Part shown: positions 7,297 to 13,322 of the stretch, piece after piece | Numbering within the stretch: the first letter of the stretch is position 1 | How the letters are laid out: each line of letters begins with the position of its first letter | Source of the DNA: a virus | Length of the DNA stretch: 59,284 nucleotides | Reading direction: 5' to 3' (one strand) | Virus record (IMG/VR): IMGVR_UViG_3300037119_007415 | Location: 1-59,284 of that record | Made by a program: the position numbers and the translations under genes | The notes under the pieces: model-generated | The model's input: the letters and a program-made list of their open reading frames with translations, nothing else | What the model was told of the DNA's origin: nothing | The model's database searches: none

Positions 7297-7526
7297 TTCG
7301 TTGCCTCCTCGGGTTCGGTCATGCGTTGTAGCTCACGGATCACGACGGCTCGTGTGCAGCCGGACGCGTCGGCTAGCTCGTCGCGTGTCAACGGGTCGGG
7401 CACGTCGTATGTCCCTTCCCACCACAGGTCTGCACGTTGCGCGCGCAACGCGTCGACGGCGGCTTCGTGTTCTTTGATCTCCGCTGCAATCCGTCGCAGC
7501 GCGACAGGGATCGACTCAACTGCCAC
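7293..7526 (-). CDS. small helix-turn-helix protein, 77 aa
   Basis: Residues 1-35 form a likely coiled coil (RRIAAEIKEHEAAVDALRAQ). The rest resembles a helix-turn-helix (LTRDELADASGCTRAVVIRELQRM). This is common in small actinobacterial phage regulators; DNA binding is an inference. It overlaps the stop of the upstream gene by 11 bases and the next gene by GTGA. Confidence 0.55.
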   Translation of the reverse strand: MAVESIPVALRRIAAEIKEHEAAVDALRAQRADLWWEGTYDVPDPLTRDELADASGCTRAVVIRELQRMTEPEEATK

Positions 7527-7926
7527 TTGCGTCTCCTTCGTCGGGGGGTAGCTCGTCGTTGATCGACGTCTGCCCCGGCATCTCGTTCGCTTTGCTGATC
7601 ACCGCGCGTTGCCGGTCGAGCAGCTTCCGGTTCGATGCGTTGTCGCCGAGAGCGACCGTCTCGCCGCGGAAGTTGTAGACGTACACGAGGTCGCCAGCGA
7701 GATCCTTCTTGTTCGCCGGTTGCGTGTCGATGTCGACGACGACGGCTTCGACGACGACGGTCACTCGGTCGCCGTGGACGAGCAGCGGCACGTCCTCGCC
7801 GGTCAACTCCCACGCTTGCGACAGGCCGTCGCCGACGTTCGACACCTTCGCCGACACGCCCACGACGGCCCGGCCGCGGAACTTGTCGATGGTCTGGCGG
7901 GCACCCGGGCGTCGTTTCTTGGTCAT
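7516..7926 (-). CDS. hypothetical protein, 136 aa, first gene of the modification operon
   Basis: ATG at 7926 follows AAGGAG. The product starts with a basic segment (MTKKRRPGARQTIDKFRGRA), then a beta-rich middle (VHGDRVTVVVEAVVVDIDTQP) and an acidic tail (NDELPPDEGDASGS). I do not recognise a family. It follows a candidate promoter with a CACGTG palindrome and is probably the first gene of the transcript that ends with folE. Confidence 0.6.
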   Translation of the reverse strand: MTKKRRPGARQTIDKFRGRAVVGVSAKVSNVGDGLSQAWELTGEDVPLLVHGDRVTVVVEAVVVDIDTQPANKKDLAGDLVYVYNFRGETVALGDNASNRKLLDRQRAVISKANEMPGQTSINDELPPDEGDASGS

Positions 7927-7955
7927 GGGCTGGCTCCTTCGTTGGGTCCCGTGAC

Positions 7956-7968
7956 ACCGTACACGTGT
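7956..7968 (-). promoter_or_regulatory. candidate early promoter with CACGTG palindrome
   Basis: On the minus strand TACGGT (7956-7961) adjoins ACACGTGT (7961-7968), inside the imperfect inverted repeat GTGACAC...GTGTCAC. It lies 30 bases before the ATG at 7926. The layout is nearly the same as upstream of the ERF gene. Confidence 0.45.
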
Positions 7969-7974
7969 GTCACC

Positions 7975-8307
7975 TCACGCTGCCGTGAACGGAACGAACT
8001 CGGGGATCTCGTCGTTGTTCACCCACGCCGGGAGGATCACTCCCCGGTGAATCGCCCGGCCGTATAGCTGCCCGTGCGCCTGCACGTGACAGATGAAGCA
8101 CACGTGAAGACCGTTGACCGGCGTCGACGGCCCGCCCTGTGATGCGAGCTTCCGGTGGTGCTTGTGTTCCCCGATCCCACGACAGGCCTCAGAAAGCCGA
8201 GCCTCGCAGCGACCACGGCTCCGGGCCTCGATGGCGCGGGCGACGGCTGGCGGCCACTCAGACGCCGTTGTGTGGGGTCTGACGGGAAGGCGTCGACGTC
8301 GAGCCAT
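7975..8307 (-). CDS. HNH endonuclease-like protein
   Basis: The 110-residue product has a zinc-HNH layout: CEARLSEACRGIGEHKHHRK, then NGLHVCFICHVQAHG. That gives four Cys arranged as two pairs, the HKHH histidines, N and the final H. The N-terminus is basic (MARRRRLPVRPH). HNH proteins nick or cut DNA; beside replication genes it may process recombination or replication intermediates, or be a free-standing homing type. ATG at 8307 overlaps the upstream stop (TGATG). Confidence 0.8.
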   Translation of the reverse strand: MARRRRLPVRPHTTASEWPPAVARAIEARSRGRCEARLSEACRGIGEHKHHRKLASQGGPSTPVNGLHVCFICHVQAHGQLYGRAIHRGVILPAWVNNDEIPEFVPFTAA

Positions 8308-9029
8308 CAGAACGTCTCCTTGTCGGCGGGGCGGGCCATCCCGTCGATGTCGACGACCGTGGGCGGGGCCTCGCCGAGGAGACGCGCCGCGGCGAGGTCC
8401 GAGTGTGACGGGGTCCCGTCGTCTCGAAACGCACGCCACCACGCGACGCCCGCGGGGCTCCATCGGTCGCACGCCAGGGCGGCACGTTCGGGCCAGCCGC
8501 AGAAGTCGACGGGACACGTGAACCACCACGCCGGGACCGGCTCGTCATGCACGAGCACGATCGGCTCGCCCTCCTTGTTCCGGCCGTGCTTCTCCTGCCG
8601 CGTGAAGCCGTACGCCGTCACCTCGGAGTGATCGTGCTCGGCGCACAACGGACACGCGTCGACGTTCATCCCGACGTGCCGGTGCGCGGACTTCTCGCGC
8701 GCCCGCTTCTGGATCAGCCGCCGTAGTCGGATCTCTCGACGTCCGACGTCGGTGATCTCGGGCATGTCCTTCGCCGCGCGCAACGCCCGCTTCTCCTCGG
8801 CCTCTCGCCGGAGCCGGTCGCGCACGACATGCACCGCGGCCTCGAACTCGTGCGGCGTCGGGACGAAGTCGATGGACGTGGCGAGCATCGCCACCGCCTC
8901 GATCGACTCCTCGCCCGTGAACGACACGAGATAACGAAGCCACCAGTCCTCGTGCTCCTCGGTCCACTTCCCGCGCCACGGCACCAGCTGCATCGCGCCG
9001 AGGATCTTCGCTGCCTCTCGCCTGTTCAC
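8307..9029 (-). CDS. replication-associated zinc protein (function uncertain), 240 aa
   Basis: GTG at 9029 is chosen because it overlaps the upstream stop (GTGA). The N-terminal half is helical (NRREAAKILGAMQLVPWRGKW... through a Lys/Arg/Glu-rich helix near residue 100). The middle has CPLCAEH and later CPVDFCGW, possible zinc ligands. The N-terminus resembles the start of phage helicase-loader-type proteins, but there is no Walker motif. Coupling to the winged-helix protein suggests a replication role. This remains an inference. Confidence 0.5.
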   Translation of the reverse strand: MNRREAAKILGAMQLVPWRGKWTEEHEDWWLRYLVSFTGEESIEAVAMLATSIDFVPTPHEFEAAVHVVRDRLRREAEEKRALRAAKDMPEITDVGRREIRLRRLIQKRAREKSAHRHVGMNVDACPLCAEHDHSEVTAYGFTRQEKHGRNKEGEPIVLVHDEPVPAWWFTCPVDFCGWPERAALACDRWSPAGVAWWRAFRDDGTPSHSDLAAARLLGEAPPTVVDIDGMARPADKETF

Positions 9030-9817
9030 TTCAAGCCCTCCGCTCGTTTCATCAGTCGTTCGGTGTTTGATACGAAGCCCGCGCCGACGGGCCTCGTCGA
9101 CTTCCCGTCCCGTGTCGGCATCGGCTCGTCGTTCCAACCGTCGCGGTTCAGCCACGTCGTCGGGTGTGGGATGAACTGTGTCTCGGGCAGGTTCGGATCG
9201 GCGGCGAGCATGACGGCCCCGGCGACGATGTCACTGACCGGTGCCCGATTCCGCGCGTGCTCGAATGCGACCTGCGCCTTCCGCTTCCCGACACGCCGCG
9301 GGTACACGAGCCAGAACTGATCGAAGGCCTCGCCCATCGACGGGACCGTGACGTTGAGGCTCAACGACGGCGACGAGAGCACGGGCACGCTCACGGAGTG
9401 AGCATGTGTGTTGTCTCCTTCGTTCATCTCTTGTTCTCTCTCAACAGATAGAACATCGCGCGATTCCGCGCGATGTGTTCGCGCGACGTCGCGCGGTGCA
9501 TCGCGCGATTCCGCGCGTTGCATTTCGCGTATCGCGGCCTCGCCGACCCTGTAGGCCAGGGTCCGGTCGCGCCGGTCCTGCCCGACGTGTTCGGCGTCGA
9601 GCATCCCGGTTTCCCGAAGCCGCTTCAACGCCCGATGCACCTGTGATTGTGAGAGCCCGGTGGTGCGAGCCCACCGCTCGTACGAGCCGACGGCCCAGCC
9701 GTCGACACGAGCCCAGTAGTGCACCTGTTGGATCACGATGGCGTCGAGCGGGCCGAACAGAGCGACCATCTCGGCCGACACGACGATCGGTTTCGCACCG
9801 AACAACATGCCGCTCAT
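9026..9817 (-). CDS. winged-helix phage replication initiator-like protein
   Basis: The 263-residue product opens with a winged helix (residues about 15-90: LDAIVIQQVHYWA...TTGLSQSQVHRALKRLRETGML). After a linker comes a C-terminal domain with FDQFWLVYPRRVGKRKAQVAFEHA and FIPHPTTWLNRDGWNDE. That is the usual arrangement of phage O-like or replisome-organiser proteins, which bind the origin and recruit the host helicase. ATG at 9817 overlaps the stop of a 14-codon leader (ATGA). No polymerase, primase or helicase gene is present, consistent with host recruitment. Confidence 0.75.
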   Translation of the reverse strand: MSGMLFGAKPIVVSAEMVALFGPLDAIVIQQVHYWARVDGWAVGSYERWARTTGLSQSQVHRALKRLRETGMLDAEHVGQDRRDRTLAYRVGEAAIREMQRAESRDAPRDVARTHRAESRDVLSVEREQEMNEGDNTHAHSVSVPVLSSPSLSLNVTVPSMGEAFDQFWLVYPRRVGKRKAQVAFEHARNRAPVSDIVAGAVMLAADPNLPETQFIPHPTTWLNRDGWNDEPMPTRDGKSTRPVGAGFVSNTERLMKRAEGLK

Positions 9818-9858
9818 GGCGTGGTGCCGTTCGTTGACGTGGGTAGGGTGTTGTTCAT
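9814..9858 (-). CDS. putative 14-residue leader peptide before the replication gene
   Basis: ATG at 9858 follows GGAAGG with good spacing and encodes MNNTLPTSTNGTTP, then a TGA that overlaps the ATG of the replication protein. Five of the 14 residues are Thr. The ATGA coupling suggests that its translation controls entry of ribosomes on the downstream gene. It could instead be a fortuitous start. Confidence 0.45.
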   Translation of the reverse strand: MNNTLPTSTNGTTP

Positions 9859-9884
9859 CGGTGGATCCTTCCTGTCGATGTAAT

Positions 9885-9918
9885 GACGGCTCGGCCCTTG
9901 CGTGAGGGCCGAGCCGTC
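9885..9918 (-). terminator. strong hairpin between the ERF and replication genes
   Basis: A perfect 14-bp stem, GACGGCTCGGCCCT / AGGGCCGAGCCGTC, with loop TGCGTG. It follows the ERF stop by 14 bases. There is no U-run, so it may act as a terminator for ERF transcripts or as an attenuator in the leader of the replication gene. Confidence 0.7.
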
Positions 9919-9932
9919 GCATGTTACGTCAG

Positions 9933-11063
9933 TCACGCATCGGTCGACGGAGGAGGGAATGCCTCCTCGATCAACAGCTGCGCGAGCCTCCGCTGCTTCG
10001 TCGCCAGGTTCCCGGTGCGTGTCGCCCCTCGTGCCGTCAGCGCCGCGACCACTTCCTCCTGCGTCATCGCCTTGACCGACTCGATGGTCGCCGCGATGTA
10101 GCTCCGCTTCTGCGCCTCGACGTCACTCACAGGTGCCGGCGTCTCGAACCGTGCCTCTTGCGCATCGTGCGCCGCGGCCGTCTGTTCCGCTTCGGTCGCC
10201 TCGACGGCACCGTCCCAATCTGCCGGGGGCGCGTCGGGATCGAAGTCGCCGTTCGGGAAGTCGTGCGCGTGGTCGTGGTCGGGATCGAGCCCGAACGATT
10301 CGGTGTTCTCCTCGGTCGGCACGACAGCGTCGGGACCGTCGAGGTAACGCAGCGCGTCGACGAGTTGTTGCATCGTCATGCGCGGGTTGATCGACAGGCT
10401 GTTCTCACGCATCCACGCGTTGAAGTCCCGCCGCACGTCTTCGTTGACGTCTTGGATCTTCCTGATGAGCGACGCCCGTTGCTCGGCCGTCGTCTCGGCG
10501 TCGGGGTCACGAGGCGCACCCGACGATGCGCGACGCGCCGGGCGTTGGCCCCCGTTGGTCGGACGCTCGGCGGCTTGCGCACGGGCTCCGTCGTCGTCGA
10601 CCTCCGCGGCGACACCCGCGAGTGACGACGCTTGGTAGCGGCGCTGGTACGTCAGTTCGCTGCCGACGTCCTGCGGCTGGTCGACGGCGCGCAGCCTCCA
10701 CTCAGACGACACACGGGAACCATCTTCGTGGATGAACTCCGTGATCAGGTAATGGCCGCCGTCGACACCGATGCGGTGCTCGGTGCGCTGGATCGTGGCG
10801 ATGCCTTGCGCGGCGAGCTTCGGTCGGATCTCGGCGAGGACGTCGGCGATGTCGGCATAGTCGTAGCTGTATTCGCCGCCGCTCTTCGTCGGCACCGTCG
10901 CCGTCTTGTTCTTCGGGATCGGGACGAACTCGGCCTGGGCTCGGGCGAGTGCGCCGTAGATCCCGATCGGCCCGGCGTCACCGATGAGTGCCCGCATCCA
11001 CCCCGGACGGGTCGACGCTTCGACGGGATCGTCGTCGAGATGCTGGTCGTTGTCGATGGTCAT
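9933..11063 (-). CDS. erf: ERF-family single-strand annealing recombinase
   Basis: The 376-residue product has the ERF core at residues about 30-150: IYGALARAQAEFVPIPKNKTA, YSYDYADIADVLAEIRPKLAAQGIA, then ELTYQRRYQASSLAGVAAEVDDDG. ERF proteins anneal complementary single strands during phage recombination and genome circularisation. After an Ala/Pro/Arg linker the C-terminal half is acidic. The last segment (TQEEVVAALTARGATRTGNLATKQRRLAQLLIEE) is SAP-like and may bind DNA. It is transcribed divergently from the Gam-like gene, so both may share control. Confidence 0.88.
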   Translation of the reverse strand: MTIDNDQHLDDDPVEASTRPGWMRALIGDAGPIGIYGALARAQAEFVPIPKNKTATVPTKSGGEYSYDYADIADVLAEIRPKLAAQGIATIQRTEHRIGVDGGHYLITEFIHEDGSRVSSEWRLRAVDQPQDVGSELTYQRRYQASSLAGVAAEVDDDGARAQAAERPTNGGQRPARRASSGAPRDPDAETTAEQRASLIRKIQDVNEDVRRDFNAWMRENSLSINPRMTMQQLVDALRYLDGPDAVVPTEENTESFGLDPDHDHAHDFPNGDFDPDAPPADWDGAVEATEAEQTAAAHDAQEARFETPAPVSDVEAQKRSYIAATIESVKAMTQEEVVAALTARGATRTGNLATKQRRLAQLLIEEAFPPPSTDA

Positions 11064-11092
11064 GGCTGGCTCCTTGTTTGTGTGAGTGCGTC

Positions 11093-11108
11093 ACGTTACA
11101 CGTGTAAC
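11093..11108. promoter_or_regulatory. divergent ERF/Gam promoter region with palindromic operator
   Basis: GTTACACGTGTAAC (11095-11108) is a perfect 14-base palindrome in the 80 bp between the divergent ERF and Gam-like genes. On the minus strand TAACGT (11093-11098) overlaps it and would serve the ERF gene. On the plus strand the same palindrome gives TAACAAT towards the Gam-like gene. A repressor or activator bound here could control both directions. Confidence 0.5.
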
Positions 11109-11143
11109 AATACGGGACACGTATGACAGTCAAGGAGGAACCG

Positions 11144-11743
11144 ATGGCAGACGACATGCTCCCGATCGAGGCACCGCAAGGTGTCAACCTCGACCGGGAA
11201 CTCGAGCGATGGGCCGACGACGACATCGAATTGCAGACGGGCGGTGGCTGGGTCCCGACGTCGACGGCCGATGCGGAGTGGGCGGCGTTGAAGATGAAGG
11301 AGGCTCGTGACGCCTTCGCCGCCGAGGCCGAGCACGTCATCGAGTACGAGCGTCGGGTCGAGCAATGGAAGCAGCACGTCCTCGCCCCGTTGGCGCGGCG
11401 CGTCGAATACTTCGAGGACCGGCTTCGTCGCTTCGGCCTCGGGCAGCGCGCGGCAGGACTGACGAAGGGTCACGTCTACCTGCCGTCGGCGACGATCAAG
11501 ACCGTGCGCCGAGGAGGGAAGGCGAAGGACCCGAAGCTCGTGGTCGAGCGGGCCGACGCGTTGGACGCGTACGCGCGCAAGCATCAGCCCGACGCGTTGG
11601 TCGTCGACGTGAAGCTCGTGCAATGGGTCGCCGTCGACGGCAAACCGTTTGACGAGCACGGGAACCTGATCGACGGTTGCCGCATCGACACCGTCGCCGT
11701 CGAGCCCGAGGTGTTCACCGCAACAGTGGAGGTGCTGTCGTGA
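11144..11743 (+). CDS. Gam-like host nuclease inhibitor
   Basis: The start chosen is ATG at 11144, eight bases after AAGGAGG; an ATG at 11123 is less well placed. The roughly 199-residue product has a long helical N-terminal half (YERRVEQWKQHVLAPLARRVEYFEDRL) and a beta-rich C-terminal part (LPSATIKTVRRGGKAKDPKLVVER...VDGKPFDEHGNLIDGC). These features resemble Mu Gam-type DNA-end-binding proteins. Gam shields linear DNA from host RecBCD or AddAB-type nucleases and commonly accompanies annealing recombinases. It is the first of three overlapping plus-strand genes. Confidence 0.7.
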   Translation: MADDMLPIEAPQGVNLDRELERWADDDIELQTGGGWVPTSTADAEWAALKMKEARDAFAAEAEHVIEYERRVEQWKQHVLAPLARRVEYFEDRLRRFGLGQRAAGLTKGHVYLPSATIKTVRRGGKAKDPKLVVERADALDAYARKHQPDALVVDVKLVQWVAVDGKPFDEHGNLIDGCRIDTVAVEPEVFTATVEVLS

Positions 11744-12105
11744 AGATCCCGAACGAGTCGGTCGCCAGGCTCATCGTTCAGCGGACGTTGTCGCAGTGGC
11801 CGCAAGCGATGCGCGAGAAGTGGAACGACGAGCAGCGGGCACTCGACATCGTCGAACGAATGGGAGCGTCGGGCTGGGTCGTCGTCGACGCCCGCATGTT
11901 GGCCGTGCTCACCGAGGCGTTGCGTGCCACGTGCCGATGCAACGCACCACGAGATCCCGACGGCAAGCGCGTGCCGCACGACCGGGACTGTCCGATGTTC
12001 CCGTTCGACCGGCCGAGCTTCGAGCAGTCACAGATCGGGTTCCTCGCGTCGACGGCATCGTTCGACTCGCTCCTGGCCTCCGCCATCGAACGGGGGCGGC
12101 CATGA
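11740..12105 (+). CDS. hypothetical protein, 121 aa
   Basis: GTG at 11740 overlaps the Gam-like stop (GTGA). The helical N-terminal half (SVARLIVQRTLSQWPQAMREKWNDEQRALD) is followed by a Cys-rich segment (CRCNAPRDPDGKRVPHDRDCPMF) that could bind zinc. No family recognised. Its coupling to the Gam-like gene places it in the same early plus-strand transcript. Confidence 0.6.
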   Translation: MKIPNESVARLIVQRTLSQWPQAMREKWNDEQRALDIVERMGASGWVVVDARMLAVLTEALRATCRCNAPRDPDGKRVPHDRDCPMFPFDRPSFEQSQIGFLASTASFDSLLASAIERGRP

Positions 12106-12314
12106 ACGACGACGAAGACGTCGACGTGGTGTGGTGGATCCTGACCCGCGAGTTCAATCGGCCCGACGTCGGCCGGGGCTCACCGTCGGATATGCGGGTG
12201 TTGCCGTTGACGCCCGGCCGGTGCGCCACGTGGGCGGGACCGGCGACGGCGGCACTCGTCGTTGCCGTGCTCGCCTGGCGGATCACCAGAGGTGCACGAG
12301 CCGCGCGACGCTGA
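12102..12314 (+). CDS. small putative membrane protein, 70 aa
   Basis: ATG at 12102 overlaps the upstream stop (ATGA). The acidic N-terminus (MNDDEDVDVVWWILTREF) is followed by one hydrophobic segment (TAALVVAVLAWRI) and a basic end (TRGARAARR), suggesting a single membrane helix with the C-terminus inside. Its 3' end overlaps the opposing 33-residue gene by 32 bp, where the two transcripts meet tail to tail. Confidence 0.5.
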   Translation: MNDDEDVDVVWWILTREFNRPDVGRGSPSDMRVLPLTPGRCATWAGPATAALVVAVLAWRITRGARAARR

Positions 12315-12384
12315 TGATCACAAGGACCGTGAGGCAGGCGGCGATGTACCAGAGGAGGTGCCGGTAGTCGTGCATCGTCGCCAT
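12283..12384 (-). CDS. 33-residue membrane protein
   Basis: ATG at 12384 overlaps the upstream stop (TGATG). The product is essentially one membrane helix (LLWYIAACLTVLVIISVARLVHL) after a short polar N-terminus. It is the last gene of the long late transcript and could be a holin accessory or pinholin-like peptide; position and size are the only evidence. Confidence 0.5.
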   Translation of the reverse strand: MATMHDYRHLLWYIAACLTVLVIISVARLVHLW

Positions 12385-12593
12385 CAGCCCTCGCTTTCGT
12401 GCTTGTCGGCTTCCTTGTCGCCCCGACGTATCACCGGCACCGCGCCGACCAGTGCCGTCGCCACGAAGATGAGCTCTGGTCGGACCGAGTCGCGGATGAT
12501 CAACTCCCACAAGATGATCGTCACCCCGAGCACGAACAGGATGCCGTCGCGCGTCAGCCGAAGGTGCCATCGCCGCCTCCTCGTTTCGACCAT
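12384..12593 (-). CDS. 69-residue two-helix membrane protein (holin candidate)
   Basis: A basic N-terminus (VETRRRRWHLRL) is followed by two hydrophobic segments (GILFVLGVTIILWELII and LIFVATALVGAVPVI) and a charged tail (RRGDKEADKHESEG). That is a class II holin layout. It lies at the end of the tail-gene transcript, far from the M15 peptidase, where another two-helix protein is also a holin candidate. No sequence family is recognised. Confidence 0.55.
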   Translation of the reverse strand: MVETRRRRWHLRLTRDGILFVLGVTIILWELIIRDSVRPELIFVATALVGAVPVIRRGDKEADKHESEG

Positions 12594-12605
12594 CGGACCA
12601 GCCCA

Positions 12606-13322
12606 TCACATGTGGTCGAAGTCGGGGGCGACCTCGTACAGGAACGACCACGACACGGCCACGAAGTTACCGACGGCGAGGTTGTTCGCCGCCGACGACG
12701 CGAGCCCAGCCGAGGCAAGCTGTGCCATCGACTCGACCGTCCCGCTGACACCGGCCACCCCGATCTGCCCGACGGTCTGGCCGATCCCGGTCGCGTTGGC
12801 GACTTCGAGGTCGAAGCGTGCGGGCACCGGCAACGCAATGAACAGCCGGTCACCCGGGAGTGCCGCCCCGGTCGTGAGGACAGCCCCGGCGTAGTGGACC
12901 GTGTGCGAGTCGATGAGCCGCGCCCGGCTCGTCCACAACGGATCCATCGGGACTGTCGTCGTCGCACCGGAGCTAAGCGTGGGGAGCACGTCCCGATATG
13001 GGGCGGCCTCAGCGACGGGCCATGCGAGAGCCCCGGACGGGGGCACGTACATCACGCCGACGTGCTGGCCGATCAACGGCGTGGCGACCATGCACTGCGC
13101 CCACGTCGTGCCCTGTTCGCCGGACACGCGTACCTCGACCTCCGGTGGGACACGGTCGAGCTTCAACGCCTCGACGAGCCCGGTGCGCCAGTACGTCCGC
13201 GGAGCCCCGGCGATGGCCTCGTCGTACGCGGCGGCGGCGATGGCTGCGAAGTGCGGACGCAACCGATCCATCAGGTCGACAGCGAACCGATCCAAGTCGG
13301 CCGACGTGAACTGCGTTGCCAT
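12606..13322 (-). CDS. putative minor tail or virion-associated protein, 238 aa
   Basis: ATG at 13322 overlaps the stop of the large tail protein (TGATG). The first 60 residues are helical (DLDRFAVDLMDRLRPHFAAIAAAAYDEA); the rest is beta-rich (LIGQHVGVMYVPPSGALAW...ALPGDRLFIALPVPARF). No catalytic motif is seen. Position directly after the tail hydrolase suggests a tail-tip component. Confidence 0.5.
   Translation of the reverse strand: MATQFTSADLDRFAVDLMDRLRPHFAAIAAAAYDEAIAGAPRTYWRTGLVEALKLDRVPPEVEVRVSGEQGTTWAQCMVATPLIGQHVGVMYVPPSGALAWPVAEAAPYRDVLPTLSSGATTTVPMDPLWTSRARLIDSHTVHYAGAVLTTGAALPGDRLFIALPVPARFDLEVANATGIGQTVGQIGVAGVSGTVESMAQLASAGLASSAANNLAVGNFVAVSWSFLYEVAPDFDHM

Noticed and set aside
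11095-11108. Palindrome GTTACACGTGTAAC as a second parS
   Set aside because: It lacks the GTTTC/GAAAC half-sites; only the central CACGTG is shared. Better explained as a promoter-operator.
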